NCBI RefSeq assembly: GCF_001645125.1 | Contig: NZ_LXKA01000243.1 | Coordinates: forward strand, 33,297 to 97,296 | DNA: 64,000 nucleotides | Source of the DNA: Paraburkholderia ginsengiterrae | GTDB taxonomy: Bacteria; Pseudomonadota; Gammaproteobacteria; Burkholderiales; Burkholderiaceae | Direction: 5' to 3' | Shown: in pieces, positions 16,110 through 24,910 of the stretch | How the letters are laid out: the number at the start of each line of letters is the position of its first letter | Position numbering within the stretch: the stretch's first letter is position 1 | Notes under the pieces: model-generated | What the model was told of the DNA's origin: nothing | Seen by the model: only the letters and a program-made list of their open reading frames with translations | The model's database searches: none | Program-made: the position numbers and the translations under genes

Positions 16110-17213
16110 ATGCGTGTGCGAATTTCCGTGATCCTGTCGCTGGCGGCATTCGCGGTCGCGGGACTGGGCGCGACGCTGCCGGACAACGCGCTCGCCACGA
16201 CGCCGGCGTCCGACGTATCCGCACCAGTCGGCACGCCGCTGCGGCTTGCCAGCAGCACGTTATTGCCCGACTACAAAGGCGATTTCGACCACTTCGCGGT
16301 CGACGTGGCCGGCGGCCGGTTGTTCCTTGCCGGTGAAGACGGCGCAACGCTCGAAGTGTTCGATCTCGGCAGCGGCAAGCATCTGCATACGATCAAGGGC
16401 TTCGATCAGCCGCACGCGCCGCTCTTCCTGCCCGACGTGAACCGCCTGGTCGTCACTGACAGCGGCACCGGCATGACGCGCATCGTCGACGGCGCGAGCT
16501 ATCGGATCATCGGCTCGATCCCGCTCGTCGTCGGCGCGGACTCGATGCTCTACGATCCGTCGAGCCGGCACATGTACGTCGTGACCGGCGGCAAGAACGC
16601 CGAGCCAAAGATGGCGAAGACGGTCGTCTCGGAGGTCGATCCGCGTACCGGCAGCCACATCGGCGACGTGACGTTCGACACCGACTTCACCGAATCGATG
16701 GCGGCCGAGCAGCACGGCAATCGCCTGTTCGTCAACGTGACCGGCCAGAGTACGCTGGCGGTCGTCGACAAGAAGACGCGCAACGTGACCGCGAACTGGC
16801 CGATCCACGGTGCGGAGCTCAATGCGCCGATGGCGTTCGACGAAAAGCACCACCGGTTGTTCGTCGGCACGCGCAAGCCGTTCAGGCTGCTCGTGCTCGA
16901 TGCGGCCAACGGCAACACGATCGCGTCATTCGATGCGCCGCAACGTACTAATCAGGTGATCTTCGACGAAGCGAACCGGCGCATCTACATGGCCGGCGAC
17001 GACTATCTGGGCGTGATCGAGCAGAAGGATGCCGACCACTACCAGGAGATCGCGCACGTGCCGACTGCCAAGGGCGCAAAGACAGCGATCCTCGTGCCCG
17101 AGCGCCACGCGCTGTTCATCGCGGTCTCACCCGGCGAGTCCGGCGCGGGCGGCAAGGTGCTGCGCTTCAACGTGCTGCCGGGTAATGGGGTGAAGACGGT
17201 CGCGGGGAAGTAG
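16110..17213 (+). CDS. Secreted YncE-like beta-propeller protein
   Basis: A 367-residue exported protein. The ATG at 16110 follows CAGGAGATTGAAC; a signal peptide ends near NALA. The mature chain is built of repeated propeller blades with the YVTN-like pattern: FDHFAVDVAGGRLFLAGE, LFLPDVNRLVVTDSG, SRHMYVVTGG, and HHRLFVGTRKPFRLLVLDAANG. Such propellers occur beside TonB receptors (as in yncE/yncD) and in periplasmic binding or cofactor roles. It is the last gene of the locus, and a terminator separates it from 15460. No TTCAG element was found before it, so it may rely on read-through or a separate promoter. Confidence 0.8.
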   Translation: MRVRISVILSLAAFAVAGLGATLPDNALATTPASDVSAPVGTPLRLASSTLLPDYKGDFDHFAVDVAGGRLFLAGEDGATLEVFDLGSGKHLHTIKGFDQPHAPLFLPDVNRLVVTDSGTGMTRIVDGASYRIIGSIPLVVGADSMLYDPSSRHMYVVTGGKNAEPKMAKTVVSEVDPRTGSHIGDVTFDTDFTESMAAEQHGNRLFVNVTGQSTLAVVDKKTRNVTANWPIHGAELNAPMAFDEKHHRLFVGTRKPFRLLVLDAANGNTIASFDAPQRTNQVIFDEANRRIYMAGDDYLGVIEQKDADHYQEIAHVPTAKGAKTAILVPERHALFIAVSPGESGAGGKVLRFNVLPGNGVKTVAGK

Positions 17214-17413
17214 GTACTGGCGCGCCTTTGCAGCGAGGATCAACAGATCCCGGGCAGCCAGCAAAGGACACTAGCTGAAAAATAGAGCAGTACGATATTG
17301 CGCTGATGTGAATTGTCGTCGCCTGACTAGCCCGCCCGCGGCGCTGGATCAACCTCAATAGTTCAGGGGTTGGCATGACCCACACAATCAGGTAATGCCC
17401 CCTTTTTTCCCCA

Positions 17414-17463
17414 TTGACCGCGCTCCGCCGCAAGGCGTATAACCATCCCATTGGATGTTATAC
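17414..17463 (+). promoter_or_regulatory. Promoter and probable operator of the RHH regulator gene
   Basis: TTGACC at 17414 and TATAAC at 17438 with an 18-bp spacer form a sigma-70 promoter. A perfect 7-bp inverted repeat, GTATAAC (17437-17443) and GTTATAC (17457-17463), straddles the -10 and the start region. It lies 32 bp before the ATG of the ribbon-helix-helix gene. Autorepression by that protein is the simplest reading, by inference. Confidence 0.6.
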
Positions 17464-17494
17464 GGATGGCGATCAGATGCCTCCGGGAGTGCAA

Positions 17495-17920
17495 ATGCCC
17501 AAACTCAGCCTCATCGACACCTCGCGCCCCAAGGGCGGCGAGACCGAAAAAATCACCATCAACCTCGGCCCGGTCGACCTCGGCCAGATCGATCTGCTGG
17601 TCGAGGAAGGTTTTTATACGAACCGCACCGACCTGATCCGCACCGCCATCCGCAACCAGCTCGCGGTGCATGCTCAAGTCGTGTCGGAAACGGTGACCCG
17701 GCGCGAAATGGTGCTTGGCCTGCAGCACTTCTCGCGGCAGGACCTCGAAGCTGCTCGGGCCGCCAAAGAGCAACTCGACATTCACGTGCTCGGCCTCGCC
17801 AGCATCGCAGCAGATGTGCCGCCCGAACTTGCCGCGGCCACAATTGCTTCGGTGGTGGTGCTCGGCGCGTTTCACGCGTCGCCCGCCGTCAAGGCAGCCC
17901 TCGCCGGCCGCATCAGCTAG
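17495..17920 (+). CDS. Ribbon-helix-helix (CopG-like) transcriptional regulator
   Basis: A 141-residue protein. The N-terminal part has an RHH pattern: a beta strand in EKITINLGPVDLGQIDLLVE, then FYTNRTDLIRTAIRNQLAVH. The remaining ~70 residues are an uncharacterised helical C-terminal region. The ATG at 17495 follows GGGAGTGCAA; a longer in-frame start runs through the promoter. The esterase gene starts 57 bp downstream, suggesting an operon and local control of it. RHH proteins with a toxin partner are antitoxins, but no toxin-like gene is adjacent. Confidence 0.75.
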   Translation: MPKLSLIDTSRPKGGETEKITINLGPVDLGQIDLLVEEGFYTNRTDLIRTAIRNQLAVHAQVVSETVTRREMVLGLQHFSRQDLEAARAAKEQLDIHVLGLASIAADVPPELAAATIASVVVLGAFHASPAVKAALAGRIS

Positions 17921-17976
17921 GCTCGTCGGCTCCCCATCTCCGCCACTAACCAAGGCCAACCCAGGTCATCATCAAG

Positions 17977-19062
17977 ATGAACGACGACTTCCTGAAGTCG
18001 ATGAAAGACGCCTTCGAGCTATTGCGCACGAAGGGTCCGAAAGAAGCCACTGCGGCGATTCAACGCGCGCTCTCCGGCAGCAAGGGCCATGTGCAGCGCA
18101 CACGAGCATCGCAGGCGCCATCGACGGCCAGTGATTGGGCGCAAGCCTGGACACAGACGCAAACGCAAACGAACCCCACACCACACGCCCCTGCCGCGCC
18201 GACCTTCGACGCCGACACCCCCGGCACCTTCAGCACACACACGTTCAGCAACGCAGCGGGACAACGCCAGTACAAGCTGTACGTGCCGGCCGTCTACAAC
18301 GGCCAACCGTTGCCGCTGATCGTGATGCTGCACGGCTGCACCCAGAACGCCGACGACTTCGCAGCCGGCACGCGCATGAACGCGTTGGCCGAGCGCCACG
18401 GATTCATCGTCGCTTACCCGAATCAATCGAAAGCGGCCAATCATTCGGTGTGCTGGAACTGGTTCAGGCCTGCCGACCAGCAGCGCGATCACGGCGAGCC
18501 CTCGTTGATTGCCGGCATGACACGCGAAGTGATGGAACACTATCGCGTGGATCCAGCGCGCGTGTACGTGGCCGGTTTATCGGCAGGCGGCGCCATGGCG
18601 GACGTCATGCTGAAAACCTCGCCCGATCTGTACGCGGCAGCGGGTGTGCATTCGGGCCTCGCCTATGGCAGCGCACGGGATCTTCCCTCGGCGCTCGCCG
18701 CGATGAAAGGCGGCAAGGTGCGCCACACTCGCTCGCATGGCGCGCCGCAGCGCCCGCTCATCGTGTTCCATGGCGACGCGGATTCGACGGTTCATCCGGC
18801 CAACGCCACCGAGATCGTTGCGCCATTCGATGCCCACATCAGCACGCAATCGAGCGGCGCGACCGGCACGAGCAACCGCCGCGCCTACACGCAGCAACGT
18901 CGCATCGCGGCGAACGGTGTCGAAGCGGAATATTGGGTCATCCACGGCGCAGGCCACGCGTGGGCCGGCGGCAGTCAGCGGGGCTCCTACACGGACCCGT
19001 CCGGGCCCGACGCCGCCGCGGAAATGGTTAGATTTTTTCTCGCTCATCCGCGCGCTCAGTGA
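17977..19062 (+). CDS. PHB-depolymerase-family esterase
   Basis: A 361-residue alpha/beta hydrolase of the poly(3-hydroxybutyrate) depolymerase/LpqC esterase family. The core begins [22 protein letters not shown], with the oxyanion turn [10 protein letters not shown], the nucleophile Ser in GLSAGG, an Asp in [11 protein letters not shown] and the His in GAGHAWAGG near the C-terminus. The first ~65 residues are a helical extension ([19 protein letters not shown]), and there is no clear signal peptide, so it may act inside the cell. Substrate could be short PHB oligomers or other esters. It follows the RHH regulator by 57 bp. Confidence 0.88.
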   Translation: MNDDFLKSMKDAFELLRTKGPKEATAAIQRALSGSKGHVQRTRASQAPSTASDWAQAWTQTQTQTNPTPHAPAAPTFDADTPGTFSTHTFSNAAGQRQYKLYVPAVYNGQPLPLIVMLHGCTQNADDFAAGTRMNALAERHGFIVAYPNQSKAANHSVCWNWFRPADQQRDHGEPSLIAGMTREVMEHYRVDPARVYVAGLSAGGAMADVMLKTSPDLYAAAGVHSGLAYGSARDLPSALAAMKGGKVRHTRSHGAPQRPLIVFHGDADSTVHPANATEIVAPFDAHISTQSSGATGTSNRRAYTQQRRIAANGVEAEYWVIHGAGHAWAGGSQRGSYTDPSGPDAAAEMVRFFLAHPRAQ

Positions 19063-19077
19063 GCAAGGCCCGGCGCG

Positions 19078-20814
19078 TCAAATCGCGCCCAAAGGCCTCA
19101 ACAAATTGCGCAGCGCCGCGACGGTGATCGGCCGCGAAAACCAGAAGCCTTGCGCCTCGTCGCAACCGAGCGCCTCAAGTTGCACGGCCTGCTCTGCGGT
19201 TTCGACGCCTTCCGCCGTCACACGCAGCTTGAGCGAATGCGCCATCGCGATGATCGCCCCAACCAGCGCCGCGCTCTGCGGATCGGTGTTCATGCGCATC
19301 ACAAACGAGCGATCGATTTTCAGGCGATGCAGCGGAAAGCGCGTGAGATAGGCGAGGCTCGAGTAGCCGGTTCCAAAGTCGTCCACCGCGACCTCCACCC
19401 CCAGTTCACGCAACGCATGCAGTGTCTGCAAGGCCTGCTCGGTATCGTCGAGCAACACGCCCTCCGTGATTTCCACCTCGAGATAACAAGGATCGAGCGC
19501 GGCGTCGGCCAGCGCTTCCTGAATCGTTTCGAACAGGTTGTGCCGCTGAAACTGTTGCGGCGAGACGTTCACCGCGAAACGCGGCAAGTTGCCGGTCTGC
19601 CTCAGCAATTTACCCGCGTCGCGGCACGCGGTCCGGATCACCCACTCGCCGATCTGTTCAATCAGGCCGGCCTCTTCCGCCACCGGCACGAACTCTAGCG
19701 GGCTGATCAAGCCACGCTGCGGATGATTCCAGCGCAGCAGCGCCTCCACTTGTGCGATGTGTCCGTTGGAGAGCGTCACCTGCGGCTGATACACCAGATG
19801 CAGTTGCTGACGCGCAATCGCTTCGCGCAACATCGCCGCCAGTTCGAAGCGTCGCGCCGCCTGGCCTTCGAGCGCGGTGGAAAACCGCCGCACCGCGTTG
19901 CCGCTCACCGCCGATGCCGCCGACAATGCCACCCCCGCGCGGCGCATCAGCGTAGGGGCATCGGCGCCGTCGGCCGGATAAGCCACGATGCCGATGCTCG
20001 CGGTAATGCTCAGCGCGGTCCCGGCGTAGTCGATCGATTCGGCGATGCGGCCCAGCGCCTCGGCAGCAAACGCATCAGCGGCCGCGCCGCTTTCGTTGAT
20101 CAGCAGCGCAAACTGCGTACCGCCAATCGACGCAATCGTGCCGTCGTTCGGAAACAGGCCGCCCAACCGTTCGCCGACAATCTGCAGCACGAGTTCCGCC
20201 GCGTGCAAACCCAGCGCGTCGCGCAGTTTGCGCAGATGATCGAGTTCGGCGATCAGCACGGTAAAGCCGCTGCCGCTGCGCTGACAACGCGCGATCGTCA
20301 ACTCCAGGCGTTCGGTGAACAGCGTCTGATTCGGCAGGCGAGTCACGCCGTCGTGATGGGCGACGTACCACAGGCGCGCTTCGGATTGCGCATAGCGCGT
20401 CATGTCGACGACGATGCCAACGTAGCCCGGCGGACAGGCCGCCTGCGCCGTCTCCGTAACGAGCGGCGCCAGCGCGAGGACCACGCGAACCGGCGTGCCG
20501 TTACGCCGCAACACAATCCATTCGCCTTCATAGCGCGTGCTCACCGTCGCCAGCGGCGGCAGTTCGGCGCGGCGCTTGGCGAACTCGGCCGGATCGAGCA
20601 AAGACTCAAACGTACGGCGCCCAATCAACTCCGTGGCCGCGAATCCAGTCAGCTTTTCGAAAGCGGCATTGACGGATTCGAGCGTGCCATCCGCGGCGCA
20701 GATGAACATGCCGTTGGGCGCCGAGGCAAGCACGGCGTCGTGTGGACGTGTTTCGGCGTAGAGGTCGTCTTGCATCGCGCCGGTCTGTTGATATTTATGG
20801 GTGGTGAAAGGCAT
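19078..20814 (-). CDS. PAS-GGDEF(degenerate)-EAL protein, probable c-di-GMP phosphodiesterase
   Basis: A 578-residue cytoplasmic signalling protein. A PAS domain (about residues 25-150; APNGMFICAADGTLESVN, FEKLTGF) is followed by a GGDEF-like domain whose active-site motif reads GGTQF instead of GGDEF, so cyclase activity is probably lost. The C-terminal EAL domain keeps EALLRWNHP, EVEITEG, VAVDDFGTGYSSL and IDRSFV, the residues expected for cyclic-di-GMP hydrolysis. The start is uncertain (ATG at 20814 or 20775, TTG at 20844; none has a strong ribosome site). Its stop is 15 bp from the convergent esterase gene. Confidence 0.9.
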   Translation of the reverse strand: MPFTTHKYQQTGAMQDDLYAETRPHDAVLASAPNGMFICAADGTLESVNAAFEKLTGFAATELIGRRTFESLLDPAEFAKRRAELPPLATVSTRYEGEWIVLRRNGTPVRVVLALAPLVTETAQAACPPGYVGIVVDMTRYAQSEARLWYVAHHDGVTRLPNQTLFTERLELTIARCQRSGSGFTVLIAELDHLRKLRDALGLHAAELVLQIVGERLGGLFPNDGTIASIGGTQFALLINESGAAADAFAAEALGRIAESIDYAGTALSITASIGIVAYPADGADAPTLMRRAGVALSAASAVSGNAVRRFSTALEGQAARRFELAAMLREAIARQQLHLVYQPQVTLSNGHIAQVEALLRWNHPQRGLISPLEFVPVAEEAGLIEQIGEWVIRTACRDAGKLLRQTGNLPRFAVNVSPQQFQRHNLFETIQEALADAALDPCYLEVEITEGVLLDDTEQALQTLHALRELGVEVAVDDFGTGYSSLAYLTRFPLHRLKIDRSFVMRMNTDPQSAALVGAIIAMAHSLKLRVTAEGVETAEQAVQLEALGCDEAQGFWFSRPITVAALRNLLRPLGAI

Positions 20815-21182
20815 CAAGCGAGCTGTTGGCGCGTCGGAAGCCAACGGTAAGGCCGGGCAATTTCGGTCCCGATCCGGCCAACCGTCCGTATGATAGCGGC
20901 TTTCCTGCTCCCCGCTCCCTCACCGGCCGTACATTCTTCACGTCTGTCGTTTCCATCGGCTGGCCCTCCATTTATTCAAACCGGCACCCGCACCATACAC
21001 GGCTCGCTATTGCCAGGATACCCCATCCTTCATGAGTCAATGCACAAGGGCACTCGAAGCTCGCATGCAGGGCTGTGCCGGATTGACGACCGTTATATCC
21101 GTATATATATTTCGATGACGATTCCCCTCTAAAAACCGCTGTTGCGCCGCGCGAATCCGCGCGCGCCGGCGCTCCGCATTTC
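20815..21182. other. Intergenic region between the EAL gene and the LysR gene
   Basis: This 368-bp divergent region holds no convincing gene. Its right part (about 21080-21140) is AT-rich and carries the promoter of the LysR-type gene. No clear promoter for the minus-strand EAL gene was found. Confidence 0.5.
21083..21111 (+). promoter_or_regulatory. Sigma-70 promoter of the LysR-type gene
   Basis: TTGACG at 21083 and TATATT at 21106 with a 17-bp spacer, about 70 bp before the ATG at 21183. The spacer includes alternating TATA sequence. Confidence 0.65.
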
Positions 21183-22103
21183 ATGTCCAAGGAAGTCATT
21201 GACTCGCACCTCCTCAAGGTGCTGCACACGCTGCTGACCGAATCAAGCGTGTCGCGCACGGCGGCGTTGCTCGGACAATCGCAGCCCACTGTGAGCGTGG
21301 CGCTGCGCAAACTGCGGGAGATGACAGGCGATCCGCTGCTGGTGCGCAGCGGCAGCCGGATGGTGCCCACGGCGCACGCGCTGACACTAATCGAACCGAC
21401 CGCGCAGGCACTGAGCAGCATCGCGGCGATACTGAATCCCACCACGTCGTTCAATCCCGCCACCACCAGCCAGACCTTTCGCATTGGATCGCCGGACTAT
21501 CTCGACGCGTTCTTCGTGCCCGCCGTGGTCGATGCGTTTCATCGCGAAGCGCCGCACGCCAAGCTCGAATTCCGGCACCTGATGATGGTGGATGGTGGCT
21601 ACGAACACGGTCTGGAAAGCGGCTTTCTCGACCTGGTGATCGGCAATTGGCGCACGCCGCCGGAACATCTGCATTTGCAGCCTCTGTGCAAGGACGAACT
21701 GGTGTGCCTGATGCGCAACGGCCACCCGATCAACCCGGGACACCTGAGCAAGCCCGTCTATGAAGAGGCCGACCATCTGGCCGTCACGACCTACAACACC
21801 ACGGCGTGGGGCACGGTCGATGTGGAACTCGCACGCAATGGCCTGTCGCGTACCGTCACGACAACGCTGCCGTACTTCGGCATGGCGCCTTATGTTCTTG
21901 CGCGCTCCAACCTGCTGTTCACCACCACTCGCGCACTCGCCACGCATTACACAAAACTCTTGCCGCTGCGTATCGAGCCGGTGCCAGGGGAGCCGCGCGC
22001 TCTCACCTACTACCAACTCTGGCACGACCGCACGCATCGCAGCGTGGCCGCGGTATGGCTGCGCAGGCTGATTGCCACTGTCGCCAAAGAGCTGGCTTCC
22101 TGA
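21183..22103 (+). CDS. LysR-family transcriptional regulator
   Basis: A 306-residue regulator. The N-terminal winged helix-turn-helix has VSRTAALLGQSQPTVSVAL followed by LREMTGDPLLVRSGSRMVPT. The C-terminal type-2 periplasmic-binding-like effector domain starts near FRIGSPDYLDAFFVPAVVD. The gene converges on the rubredoxin reductase gene and is the nearest regulator to the Rieske operon, so it may control that operon; it is not in the usual divergent position, which weakens the link. Confidence 0.93.
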   Translation: MSKEVIDSHLLKVLHTLLTESSVSRTAALLGQSQPTVSVALRKLREMTGDPLLVRSGSRMVPTAHALTLIEPTAQALSSIAAILNPTTSFNPATTSQTFRIGSPDYLDAFFVPAVVDAFHREAPHAKLEFRHLMMVDGGYEHGLESGFLDLVIGNWRTPPEHLHLQPLCKDELVCLMRNGHPINPGHLSKPVYEEADHLAVTTYNTTAWGTVDVELARNGLSRTVTTTLPYFGMAPYVLARSNLLFTTTRALATHYTKLLPLRIEPVPGEPRALTYYQLWHDRTHRSVAAVWLRRLIATVAKELAS

Positions 22104-22134
22104 TCCAACGGCCAGGCGCTTTCCTTCTGCATGC

Positions 22135-22166
22135 AAAAAAAACGCCGCAAGCAGAGCTTGCGGCGT
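22135..22166 (-). terminator. Intrinsic terminator of the Rieske/rubredoxin operon
   Basis: An 11-bp perfect stem, ACGCCGCAAGC (22142-22152) with GCTTGCGGCGT (22156-22166), and a loop of three. On the minus strand it is followed by a run of eight T, so it ends transcripts from the reductase gene; it may also end the convergent LysR transcript. Confidence 0.85.
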
Positions 22167-22260
22167 GAATGCAATCATCGGATACCTTCGAGGTGACAGG
22201 CCCCTTTCAGACACCGAGCGATCACAAAGTGAGGTCGGTCAGACGGAACATTGTTATGGG

Positions 22261-23445
22261 TTAGTTTGCGCGTCCCGCGGCCATCGCCTTGACGAGTGCC
22301 GCTTTGCCTTCCACCGCGGCGCCGAGCAGTGCGAATCCTAACGGCCGTTCACTCGCGGCGTCCTTGCACACGGCACGTGCCGCGTGGTCGGCCGCATCGG
22401 CGCCCATTTCGATCGACCACGCGCCCTCGCCTTCGGGCGTCACGACGACTGCCGGGCTCGCCGGCGTTTTCACCGTGATCGGCATGACCGGAAAGGCGAC
22501 GCGCGTCGGTTCGCCTACGAGCGTTCGTGCAAGTGCCCGCGCGGCGTGCATGATTGGCAGAACGTACGGTTGCACTTTGCCATCTATAGCCGCGCAGTCG
22601 CCGAGCGCATAAATATCCGGCGCGCTGGTGCGGCACCACGCATCGGTACGGATACCCTGATCGATTTCGAGTCCTGCGTCCGCGGCCAATGCCGTGCGCG
22701 GCGCAAGTCCGATCGCCGACACGACCAGGTCGGCGGCGATCGGCTCGCCTTCCACGAAGCTCAGCCGGTAACCGTCCGGCAAACGGTCGATCCGCTGCAC
22801 ACTGCGCCCGGGATGAAAGCGGATGCCACCCGTGCCGAGGCCGCGCGCAAAAATCTCGCCGACTTCTTGCGGAAGCAAACGCGCCAGCGGCGTCGCGGCA
22901 GGATCGATCAGGTTGACCGCATAGCCGGCGGCCGCCAGATCGTTGGCGAATTCGCAGCCGATCAGGCCCGCGCCCAGAATTGCCACTGAACGGCAAGGCG
23001 TGAGCGCCGATCGGAAGCGCGCGTAGTCGTCGAGATCGTTGATCGACAACACGTCGCCCGCACCGTCACCCTCCAGTCGCAGGCGGCGCGGATCGGCGCC
23101 GGTGGCCAGCACCAGTTTGCCGTAGCCAACCAGCGCGTTATCCACGACCAGCGTGTGCTCCGCCGGCAAGATGCGCTCGACCTTCTGACGCACACGAATC
23201 CACGCGCCCAGTTGCGCGGCCATCGCCATCGCGTCGAAACTGACCAGCGTTTGCGGCTCTTTCTTCATCGCCAGCGCGTTCGACAACATGGGCTTCGAAT
23301 AGAAACTGCCGTCGTCGCGGCTGATCATCACGATCGGCACCGTGCTGTCGAGCTTGCGCAATTCGCGCGCAACGGTATAGCCCGCCATGCCGGTGCCCAC
23401 GATTACCACCGGCGGCTCCTTGCCCGCCTGCTGCGCGGCCGTCAT
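22261..23445 (-). CDS. FAD-dependent rubredoxin reductase
   Basis: A 394-residue flavoprotein of the rubredoxin/ferredoxin reductase type. An FAD fold at the N-terminus ([20 protein letters not shown]), a second nucleotide fold for NAD(P)H ([20 protein letters not shown]) and the FAD-contacting [12 protein letters not shown] are present. It passes electrons from NAD(P)H to the rubredoxin encoded just upstream; the two genes overlap by 4 bp (ATGA), implying coupled translation. It is the last gene of the operon, and a strong terminator follows. In alkane-oxidising bacteria the same pair serves AlkB; here the partner is a Rieske oxygenase. Confidence 0.9.
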   Translation of the reverse strand: MTAAQQAGKEPPVVIVGTGMAGYTVARELRKLDSTVPIVMISRDDGSFYSKPMLSNALAMKKEPQTLVSFDAMAMAAQLGAWIRVRQKVERILPAEHTLVVDNALVGYGKLVLATGADPRRLRLEGDGAGDVLSINDLDDYARFRSALTPCRSVAILGAGLIGCEFANDLAAAGYAVNLIDPAATPLARLLPQEVGEIFARGLGTGGIRFHPGRSVQRIDRLPDGYRLSFVEGEPIAADLVVSAIGLAPRTALAADAGLEIDQGIRTDAWCRTSAPDIYALGDCAAIDGKVQPYVLPIMHAARALARTLVGEPTRVAFPVMPITVKTPASPAVVVTPEGEGAWSIEMGADAADHAARAVCKDAASERPLGFALLGAAVEGKAALVKAMAAGRAN

Positions 23446-23609
23446 ACGACCACCTGCATCTCGAAGTCGTGCTTGCCGGTCGCGCAATCCGGACACAACC
23501 AGTCGTCCGGCACATCCTCCCAACGCGTGCCCGGCGCGATGCCCGCTTCAGGCAAACCCAGCGCCTCGTCATAGCGAAAGCCGCAGATCACACATTCCCA
23601 TACTTTCAT
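23442..23609 (-). CDS. Rubredoxin
   Basis: A 55-residue iron protein, the family's usual length. The two metal-binding pairs are C6-x2-C9 (ECVICG) and C39-x2-C42 (LCPDC), with the family aromatic residues (W4, Y13, W30, W37) in place. The ATG at 23609 lies 27 bp after the Rieske oxygenase stop, and the stop overlaps the reductase start. It would carry single electrons from the reductase to the oxygenase. Confidence 0.95.
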   Translation of the reverse strand: MKVWECVICGFRYDEALGLPEAGIAPGTRWEDVPDDWLCPDCATGKHDFEMQVVV

Positions 23610-23636
23610 CACATCTCTCCCGAATCGCCGCGTGTT

Positions 23637-24752
23637 TCAGCGCACATAAGCCTGGCCGAGACCGATCTCGGCCAGCGCGCGCCGGTATGCGCCCGACGAA
23701 CGATCGGCCAGAATCGGCGCTTCCGCCGCCCGGTCGATCGGCAGGTCTTCCGGACGCTGCTGCTCGACGATCGCGCGATCTTCTTCGAACACCTGACGAT
23801 TGAACGCGTACACATCATCGAGCGGCAGGTCCTTGTCGAAGTTGCGCACGATCGGTACGAACAGACGCGTCTTGCGCGCCGACACAGGACTTGCGGCGTT
23901 CAGGATCGACAGACGTCCGCCTTCGGGAAAGTGCACTGTCAGACGCGCGAAGAACGGCACGTCCACTTCGAACACGCGGCGCCACTCATAACCTTCGGGC
24001 GCGCGATGCTGCATGGACTTCGGAAAGTTGCTGACAGTGCTCACGTACTCCGCATGCATGCCGCGTTCGCGCCGCTCAACGGAATATTGCGGCACGACCG
24101 GATTCCGCCGGTCGGCGAAACTATCGTGATGGATCCACGCAAAATGCGCGACGTCGATGAAGCCTTCAGTCTGGCGCCCGGCCGACGCGTTGATATCGAT
24201 CGAAGGCGGCAGGATCTGCTGGAAGTCGGGGTCGTCCCAGTTAGGAAATGCCGGCAACGGTTCGGTGCCGCCGCCGAGCGACACCCACACGAGGCCATAC
24301 GCCTCCTGCGTCGCATAGGTGACGAGATGCAGGCGATCGGGAATCGGCCCGTCGGTTTGCGACGGAATATGTTTGCACTTGCCCTCGCTGTTATAGGCAA
24401 GGCCGTGATACGGGCACACGATGTTGCCGTTATCGACCCACCCCTGGCTGAGCGGCGCACCCCGATGCGGGCAGACGTCGCGCGCGCTCACCAGTTGACC
24501 GTTCGAGCGGAACACGACCAGCGGCTCATCGAGCAGCGTCACGCTAATGGGCTTGTCGGCGACGTCGGCGGCGAATGCCACCGGATGCCAGTAGCGGCTG
24601 AGAATCTCCCAGTCGTGGCTGTCGAAAGTGCAGTTGCGGGGTAAAGCGGGGGAACGTTGAAACGTCAGCGGGGCAGAGGTGGAATTAGCAATGACAGTAG
24701 CGGCGGAACTCATGCGTGTCTCCAAAACCTGGTGGGGGTTCGTCGCGCTCAT
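23637..24752 (-). CDS. Rieske non-heme iron oxygenase, alpha-subunit type
   Basis: A 371-residue oxygenase. The Rieske cluster motif is CPHRG ... CPYHG (C-x-H-x17-C-x2-H), and the mononuclear iron site is D-x2-H-x4-H in DVAHFAWIHH. The ATG at 24752 has AAGGGG upstream; a shorter start at 24713 is possible. The pattern fits single-component-oxygenase families such as vanillate O-demethylase/PaO-like enzymes, which hydroxylate or demethylate substrates; the substrate is not clear. It heads an operon with rubredoxin and rubredoxin reductase, an unusual electron supply for a Rieske oxygenase. Confidence 0.92.
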   Translation of the reverse strand: MSATNPHQVLETRMSSAATVIANSTSAPLTFQRSPALPRNCTFDSHDWEILSRYWHPVAFAADVADKPISVTLLDEPLVVFRSNGQLVSARDVCPHRGAPLSQGWVDNGNIVCPYHGLAYNSEGKCKHIPSQTDGPIPDRLHLVTYATQEAYGLVWVSLGGGTEPLPAFPNWDDPDFQQILPPSIDINASAGRQTEGFIDVAHFAWIHHDSFADRRNPVVPQYSVERRERGMHAEYVSTVSNFPKSMQHRAPEGYEWRRVFEVDVPFFARLTVHFPEGGRLSILNAASPVSARKTRLFVPIVRNFDKDLPLDDVYAFNRQVFEEDRAIVEQQRPEDLPIDRAAEAPILADRSSGAYRRALAEIGLGQAYVR

Positions 24753-24910
24753 GTGCTGCCCCTTGAACGAAACTCTTTCGGGGCATGCCGAGCGCGTGGA
24801 GAGAACGATAACGGGATGAGGTCCGCCGACCCATCCCCTGAACTGCATCTACTCTATGTACGAAAGCGCATGGGCGCCCCGCGCATAGGCGCCCCGCTGC
24901 CGCGTGTTCT

